A stretch of 24,443 nt of DNA from positions 1 through 24,443 of the forward strand of contig JBMNRA010000043.1 of NCBI GenBank assembly GCA_050944415.1, written 5' to 3'. The notes beneath the pieces were generated by a model. It was not told the DNA's origin. It did not search any database and saw only the letters and a program-made list of their open reading frames with translations. Below are positions 20,724 through 24,443 of this stretch, one piece after another. Made by a program: the position numbers and the translations under genes. Numbering within the stretch: position 1 is the first letter of the stretch; each line of letters opens with the position of its first letter. The stretch is from Ruminococcus_G sp050944415 (GTDB taxonomy: Bacteria; Bacillota; Clostridia; Lachnospirales; Lachnospiraceae).

Positions 20724-21494
20724 ATGGCACATGTAATTGCGATGGCAGGCAAAGGCGGAGTTGGCAAAACGACCCTGACCGGGATATTGATTCAGGAGAT
20801 GTGCAGAGCGAAAAAGGGACCGATTCTTGCGGTCGATGCAGATGCAAACTCCAATCTGAATGAAGTTCTGGGCGTTGAAGTCGACTGTACGCTGGGTGAT
20901 ATCCGAGAGGAGATTGCACAGGCGGAGATGGCAGTGAAAAGTCCTATTCCGGCCAGCATGAGCAAGGCGGATTATGCTGAAATCAAATTTACTTCCGCAC
21001 TGGTGGAGGAAGATGATTTTGATCTGCTTGTTATGGGGCGGACGCAGGGCAAAGGCTGCTATTGTTATGTGAATGGCCTTTTGCAGGCGCAGCTTGCCAA
21101 ACTTCAGAATAATTATCCTTATATTGTGGTGGATAATGAAGCAGGAATGGAACATATCAGCAGAGGAATTCTGCCGGGAATGCAGACAGCCATTTTGGTG
21201 AGCGACTGTTCCCGCAGGGGCGTTCAGGCCGCAGGAAGAATTGCTGAACTGATTCATGAGTGTGGAATGAAGCCGGGGATGATTGGTTTGATTGTAAACA
21301 GGGCGCCGGATGGCAAACTGAATGAAGGAACTGCGGAAGAAATCAAAAAGCAGGGACTGAATCTTCTGGGAGTTATTCCTCAGGATGAGACAGTATATGA
21401 ATATGACTGCGATGGAAAACCGACGGTGCAGCTTCCGGAAGATTCTCCGGTGAAGGTTGCGATGCGGGAAGTTATTAAAAAACTGAATTTCTAA
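20724..21494 (+). CDS. cooC: CooC-type nickel-insertion ATPase, first copy
   Basis: A 256-residue MinD/ArsA-type (deviant Walker A) ATPase. Nucleotide motifs: MAGKGGVGKTT (Lys10 signature, P-loop 9-17), VDADANSNLNEVLG (switch) and PYIVVDNEAGMEHISRG (Walker B). The metal motif is Cys112-Tyr-Cys114 in GKGCYCYVNG, matching the C-x-C with which CooC dimers bind nickel. In known systems CooC loads nickel into cluster C of CODH, or (as AcsF/CooC) into acetyl-CoA synthase. AGGAGG lies 8 bases upstream of ATG 20724. It stands between cooT and cooS, which suggests CODH as its client. Confidence 0.92.
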   Translation: MAHVIAMAGKGGVGKTTLTGILIQEMCRAKKGPILAVDADANSNLNEVLGVEVDCTLGDIREEIAQAEMAVKSPIPASMSKADYAEIKFTSALVEEDDFDLLVMGRTQGKGCYCYVNGLLQAQLAKLQNNYPYIVVDNEAGMEHISRGILPGMQTAILVSDCSRRGVQAAGRIAELIHECGMKPGMIGLIVNRAPDGKLNEGTAEEIKKQGLNLLGVIPQDETVYEYDCDGKPTVQLPEDSPVKVAMREVIKKLNF

Positions 21495-21511
21495 ATTTAT
21501 AGATCGCAGAT

Positions 21512-21590
21512 TTTTATCCTCTTTATTTCAGAGAGGAAAAAATAAATCTTTCAATAACCCATGGGGGCGGATGGGATACCGCCGTATGGG
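21512..21590 (+). promoter_or_regulatory. Structured leader between cooC and cooS
   Basis: Two hairpins fill most of this 128-base gap. The first pairs TCCTCT (21517-21522) with AGAGGA (21532-21537) and extends outward through T/A pairs after one mismatch. The second pairs CCCAT (21558-21562) with ATGGG (21586-21590) and, inside, GGCGG (21566-21570) with CCGCC (21579-21583). Neither is followed by a T-run, so they are not ordinary terminators; message processing or stabilisation of the cooS mRNA is a reasonable guess. No clear promoter is seen here. Confidence 0.55.
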
Positions 21591-21622
21591 GGAAGAAGCA
21601 AAAAACTATAAGGAGGCTTATA

Positions 21623-23515
21623 ATGAGTGAATTCAAATTAACAACTGTAGAAGAATTCGAGGCAGCGACAGACCGGCTCCTCGAGACAGGTGCGAAAGTA
21701 GGTGCTGATGCGTGGCAGTTCCGCGTGAAAAATCAGACACCTCATTGTAAATTCGGCGAGCAGGGTATCTGCTGCCGCATCTGTGCTATGGGACCATGCC
21801 GTATTACTCCGAAAGCTCCCCGCGGAATCTGCGGATGTGATGCTCATGGTATCGTAGGAAGAAATTACCTGAAATTTACAGCAGGCGGTGCTGCAACACA
21901 TTCCGATCATGGCCGTGAAATCTGCCATACTCTGTATGAATCAGCAGCAGATGGAAACTACAAAGTAAAAGATCCTGACAAGCTGATCCGTATTGCAAAG
22001 GAATGGGGTATTGAGACAGAAGGAAAAGATATCTATGATCTGGCTCATGAAGTAGCAGAAACAGGTCTGATGGAATACGGCAAACCTTTCGGAACACAGC
22101 GTTTCTTAAAGAGAGCTCCTCAGTCTACTCAGGATATCTGGGAGAGAGAAGAGATTGCTCCGAGAGCAATTGACCGTGAGGTTTCATGTTCCTTACATAT
22201 GTCCCATATGGGATGTTCTTCAAAACCGGAAGCGCTGGTTCGTCAGTCTCTGCGTGCAGGTCTGTCTGACGGATGGGGCGGTTCTATGATGGGTACCGAG
22301 TTCTCAGACGTTCTGTTTGGTACTCCGAAACCAATTGACACAGAAGCTAACCTGGGCGTTATGGTGGAAGAAAACGTTAATATCGTAGTACATGGTCATG
22401 ACCCGTCACTGTCTGAGATGATCTGTGAATATGCAGATGATCCGGAAATGATCGCATATGCGAAAGAAATGGGCGCAAAAGGCATTACAGTATCCGGTGT
22501 GTGCTGTACATCCAATGAAGTGGCAATGCGTCGCGGTGTTCCGATGGCAGGTAACTTCCTGCAGCAGGAAAACGTGGTTCTGACAGGTGCATGTGAGGCA
22601 ATCGTCGTAGACGTACAGTGTATCTTCCCGGCACTTGGCCCGCTTTCCAAATGTTTCCATACGAAATTCATTACAACTTCTCCGATTGCTCAGATGCCGG
22701 ATTCTGAATTCATCAGATTCAATGCAAAAACTGCAGGGGAAAATGCAAAAGCTATTGTAAAAATGGCTATTGAGAATTTCAAGAACAGAAAACCGGAACT
22801 GGTACATATTCCGGATATCAAACAGAAAGCGACTGTTGGCTACTCTGTAGAAGCTATTGTAAAAGTTCTGGACGGCGTTACCAATACACAGGTTGACGAA
22901 ACCGGAACAACAAAACCGTTAATTGAATGTATCACATCCGGCGTTATCCGTGGTGCGGTTGCCATGGTAGGATGTAACAATCCGAAGGTAAGACCGGATA
23001 CAGCACATATCGAACTGATGAAGAAATGTATTGCAAATGATATTATTATCATTGCTTCCGGATGTGCTGCACAGGCAGCAGCCAAAGCAGGACTGATGGA
23101 CAAACGTGCAAAAGATATTTGCGGTGCAGGTCTGAAGAGAGTTTGTGAACTGGCAGATATTCCTCCGGTACTTCATATGGGATCCTGTGTGGATATCAGC
23201 CGTATGATGAATCTGGCAGCAGAACTGGCAAAAGATTCTGGCCTGAAGATTTCTCAGCTTCCGGTTGTAGGATGTGCACCTGAATGGATGTCTGAAAAGG
23301 CAGTATCCATCGGAAACTATGTAGTTGCTACTGGTATTGATACATTCCTCGGTGTAGATCCGTACGTGGCAGGTTCCAGTCAGATGGCTGAACTTTTGAC
23401 AAGCGGTATCAGAGACTGGGTTGAGGCTGCTTATACAGTTGAAACAGATATTGAAAAACTGGTTGATCTGATGATTGAAAGAATTGAAGAAAAACGTGCA
23501 GCGCTCGGTATCTAA
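21623..23515 (+). CDS. cooS: Carbon monoxide dehydrogenase, catalytic subunit
   Basis: The Ni-Fe-S enzyme that interconverts CO2 and CO, supplying CO to acetyl-CoA synthase in the Wood-Ljungdahl pathway (CooS/AcsA). The 630-residue length is normal. Seen in order: the cluster B/D cysteines CKFGEQGICCRICAMGPC and GICGCDAHG; HGHDPSLSEM with His257/His259 near the cluster C ligand; GVCCTSNE (Cys294/295); VVDVQCIFPAL; VAMVGCNNPKV; IIIASGCAAQAAAKAG; and VLHMGSCVDISRM, which supply the remaining cluster C ligands. None is missing, so the enzyme should be active. ATG 21623 follows AAGGAGG. Codons are strongly biased (many CGT, GCA, CTG), as in highly expressed genes. Confidence 0.97.
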   Translation: MSEFKLTTVEEFEAATDRLLETGAKVGADAWQFRVKNQTPHCKFGEQGICCRICAMGPCRITPKAPRGICGCDAHGIVGRNYLKFTAGGAATHSDHGREICHTLYESAADGNYKVKDPDKLIRIAKEWGIETEGKDIYDLAHEVAETGLMEYGKPFGTQRFLKRAPQSTQDIWEREEIAPRAIDREVSCSLHMSHMGCSSKPEALVRQSLRAGLSDGWGGSMMGTEFSDVLFGTPKPIDTEANLGVMVEENVNIVVHGHDPSLSEMICEYADDPEMIAYAKEMGAKGITVSGVCCTSNEVAMRRGVPMAGNFLQQENVVLTGACEAIVVDVQCIFPALGPLSKCFHTKFITTSPIAQMPDSEFIRFNAKTAGENAKAIVKMAIENFKNRKPELVHIPDIKQKATVGYSVEAIVKVLDGVTNTQVDETGTTKPLIECITSGVIRGAVAMVGCNNPKVRPDTAHIELMKKCIANDIIIIASGCAAQAAAKAGLMDKRAKDICGAGLKRVCELADIPPVLHMGSCVDISRMMNLAAELAKDSGLKISQLPVVGCAPEWMSEKAVSIGNYVVATGIDTFLGVDPYVAGSSQMAELLTSGIRDWVEAAYTVETDIEKLVDLMIERIEEKRAALGI

Positions 23516-23543
23516 ATTTTAAACAGAAGGTGGATGAAATAGC

Positions 23544-24314
23544 ATGAAAATTGCGGTAACAGGAAAAGGCGGTGTTGGAAAGACCACATTTTCAGCAACT
23601 CTCGCCAGATTATACGCGGATGAAGGAAGACATGTATTGGCTGCAGATGTGGATCCGGATGCAAACCTGGGGCTGGCTCTGGGTTTTTCGGAAGAGGAAC
23701 TGGCCGATATTGTACCTATCAGCAGAATGCGTAAACTGGTGGAGGAGAGAACAGGCGCAACTCCTGATAATCAGTTTTACAAACTGAATCCCAAGGTGGA
23801 CGATATTCCGGATAAATATGGAAAGCTCCATAACGGTGTGAGACTCCTGGTTCTGGGAACTGTGGAAACGGGCGGGGGCGGATGTGTCTGCCCGGAGCAC
23901 GTAATGCTGAAGCGGATTATCAATAATCTTGTTTTAAGAAGAGATGACGTGGTAATCCTGGATATGGAAGCGGGTCTTGAACACCTGGGCAGAGGTACAA
24001 CGGAAGGCATGGACTGCTTTATTGTTGTAATTGAGCCGGGCGCCAGAAGCGTACAGACTTATCGGAATGTAAAACGTCTGGCAGAAGATCTGGGTGTTTC
24101 CCAGGTACGTGTGGTTGCGAATAAAGTCCGTGACGAAGAGGATGAGGCATTCATCCGCGAGCGGATTCCGGCGGAGGACCTGTTAGGTTTTATTCACTAT
24201 AACGCAGAAGTAATTGATGCGGATCGTAAGGGGTGTTCCCCCTACGATTTCAGTAAGTCTGCAACAGACGAAATCAGAAAAATAAAAGAGACAATTGATT
24301 CGACGATTGCCTAA
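23544..24314 (+). CDS. cooC: CooC/AcsF-type nickel-insertion ATPase, second copy
   Basis: A 256-residue paralogue of the gene at 20724. It has TGKGGVGKTTFSATLARL (P-loop), VDPDANLGLALGF (switch), VVILDMEAGLEHLGRGT (Walker B) and the metal motif Cys114-Val-Cys116 in GGGGCVCPEH. Its sequence is closer to classical CooC/AcsF than the first copy (D-V-D-P-D-A-N-L). It starts 28 bases after cooS and is followed by acsB at 14 bases, so it may serve the acetyl-CoA synthase A-cluster, CODH, or both. CooC versus AcsF naming cannot be settled from sequence alone. Confidence 0.92.
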   Translation: MKIAVTGKGGVGKTTFSATLARLYADEGRHVLAADVDPDANLGLALGFSEEELADIVPISRMRKLVEERTGATPDNQFYKLNPKVDDIPDKYGKLHNGVRLLVLGTVETGGGGCVCPEHVMLKRIINNLVLRRDDVVILDMEAGLEHLGRGTTEGMDCFIVVIEPGARSVQTYRNVKRLAEDLGVSQVRVVANKVRDEEDEAFIRERIPAEDLLGFIHYNAEVIDADRKGCSPYDFSKSATDEIRKIKETIDSTIA

Positions 24315-24328
24315 AGGAGGAAAAGACA

Positions 24329-24443
24329 GTGACATTATTTGAACGGGTATTTAGTGGAAATGATGCTGTATATGGCCTGACAGAGGGAGCGATCGACGGC
24401 GCCATCGCCCAGTACGGCGAAGAGAAAGCAGTCAGCTTCCCCA
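24329..24443 (+). CDS. acsB: Acetyl-CoA synthase catalytic subunit, N-terminal fragment
   Basis: The first 38 codons of a gene that continues beyond the window. A GTG start (24329) follows AGGAGG (24315-24320), which itself lies right after the cooC stop. The reading MTLFERVFSGNDAVYG, TEGAIDGAIAQYGEEKAVSFP matches the start of CO-methylating acetyl-CoA synthase (a helix ending in YG, then a hydrophobic pair and Pro). The enzyme joins CO, a methyl group from the corrinoid protein and CoA. The A-cluster cysteines lie outside the window. Confidence 0.85.
   Translation, partial: MTLFERVFSGNDAVYGLTEGAIDGAIAQYGEEKAVSFP

Noticed and set aside
21495..21622. Known riboswitch class upstream of cooS
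   Set aside because: The two hairpins do not show the conserved core of any riboswitch I can recognise, such as cobalamin or NiCo; described only as a structured leader.
1..24443. CRISPR array, insertion sequences, tRNA or rRNA genes
   Set aside because: No regularly spaced repeats, transposase-like frames or recognisable structural RNA genes were seen.

Overview
The window looks like chromosome from an anaerobic, acetogenic Clostridia member, most likely a Blautia-like Lachnospiraceae. The reasons are the Firmicute-type housekeeping order (ylxM-ffh-rpsP-khpA-rimM-trmD, then rplS-lepB-rbgA-rnhB-yraN-pgeF), strong AGGAGG ribosome sites, consensus sigma-A promoters with 17-bp spacers, and the start of a carbon monoxide dehydrogenase/acetyl-CoA synthase (Wood-Ljungdahl) cluster at the right end. 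The genus is an inference; no marker here fixes it.

Layout. 1-184: 3' end of an aldo/keto reductase. 235-1019 (minus): a ribbon-helix-helix protein followed by a Uma2-family nuclease-like protein. 1212-4782: translation and secretion genes ylxM, ffh, rpsP, khpA, then after a strong terminator-like hairpin rimM and trmD. 4779-9284: a trehalose module with treR on minus and treP (EIIBCA) and treC on plus, around a divergent control region with three copies of one operator; it sits between trmD and rplS, which are often neighbours. 9296-13279: rplS with its own promoter and a candidate L19 autoregulatory leader, then lepB, rbgA, rnhB, yraN and pgeF, tightly packed and closed by a bidirectional terminator. 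13278-14450 (minus): an atypical long ribose-phosphate pyrophosphokinase. 14622-18972: a DUF512 radical-SAM/PDZ protein, der, plsY and gpsA, ending in a terminator. 19065-19886 (minus): a second aldo/keto reductase with a GTG start. 20164-24443: a His/Cys-rich small protein, a CooT-like nickel protein, a CooC ATPase, the CO dehydrogenase CooS/AcsA, a second CooC ATPase and the beginning of acsB.

How the genes work together. The right-end cluster is the most interesting part. One promoter at 20075-20103 precedes two small putative nickel-handling genes and a CooC-type ATPase placed directly before the nickel enzyme CODH; a second CooC sits between CODH and acetyl-CoA synthase, also a nickel enzyme. 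It reads as a dedicated nickel storage, delivery and insertion line for the Wood-Ljungdahl core. The His/Cys-rich 106-residue protein is the least characterised member. The tre module imports trehalose as trehalose-6-phosphate and hydrolyses it, under a GntR/UTRA repressor whose probable operators overlie both promoters. The remaining genes serve translation, ribosome assembly, protein export and phospholipid synthesis.

No tRNA, rRNA, CRISPR array, insertion sequence or prophage gene was recognised. No gene-free stretch exceeds 300 bases; the longest (19887-20163) holds two promoters.
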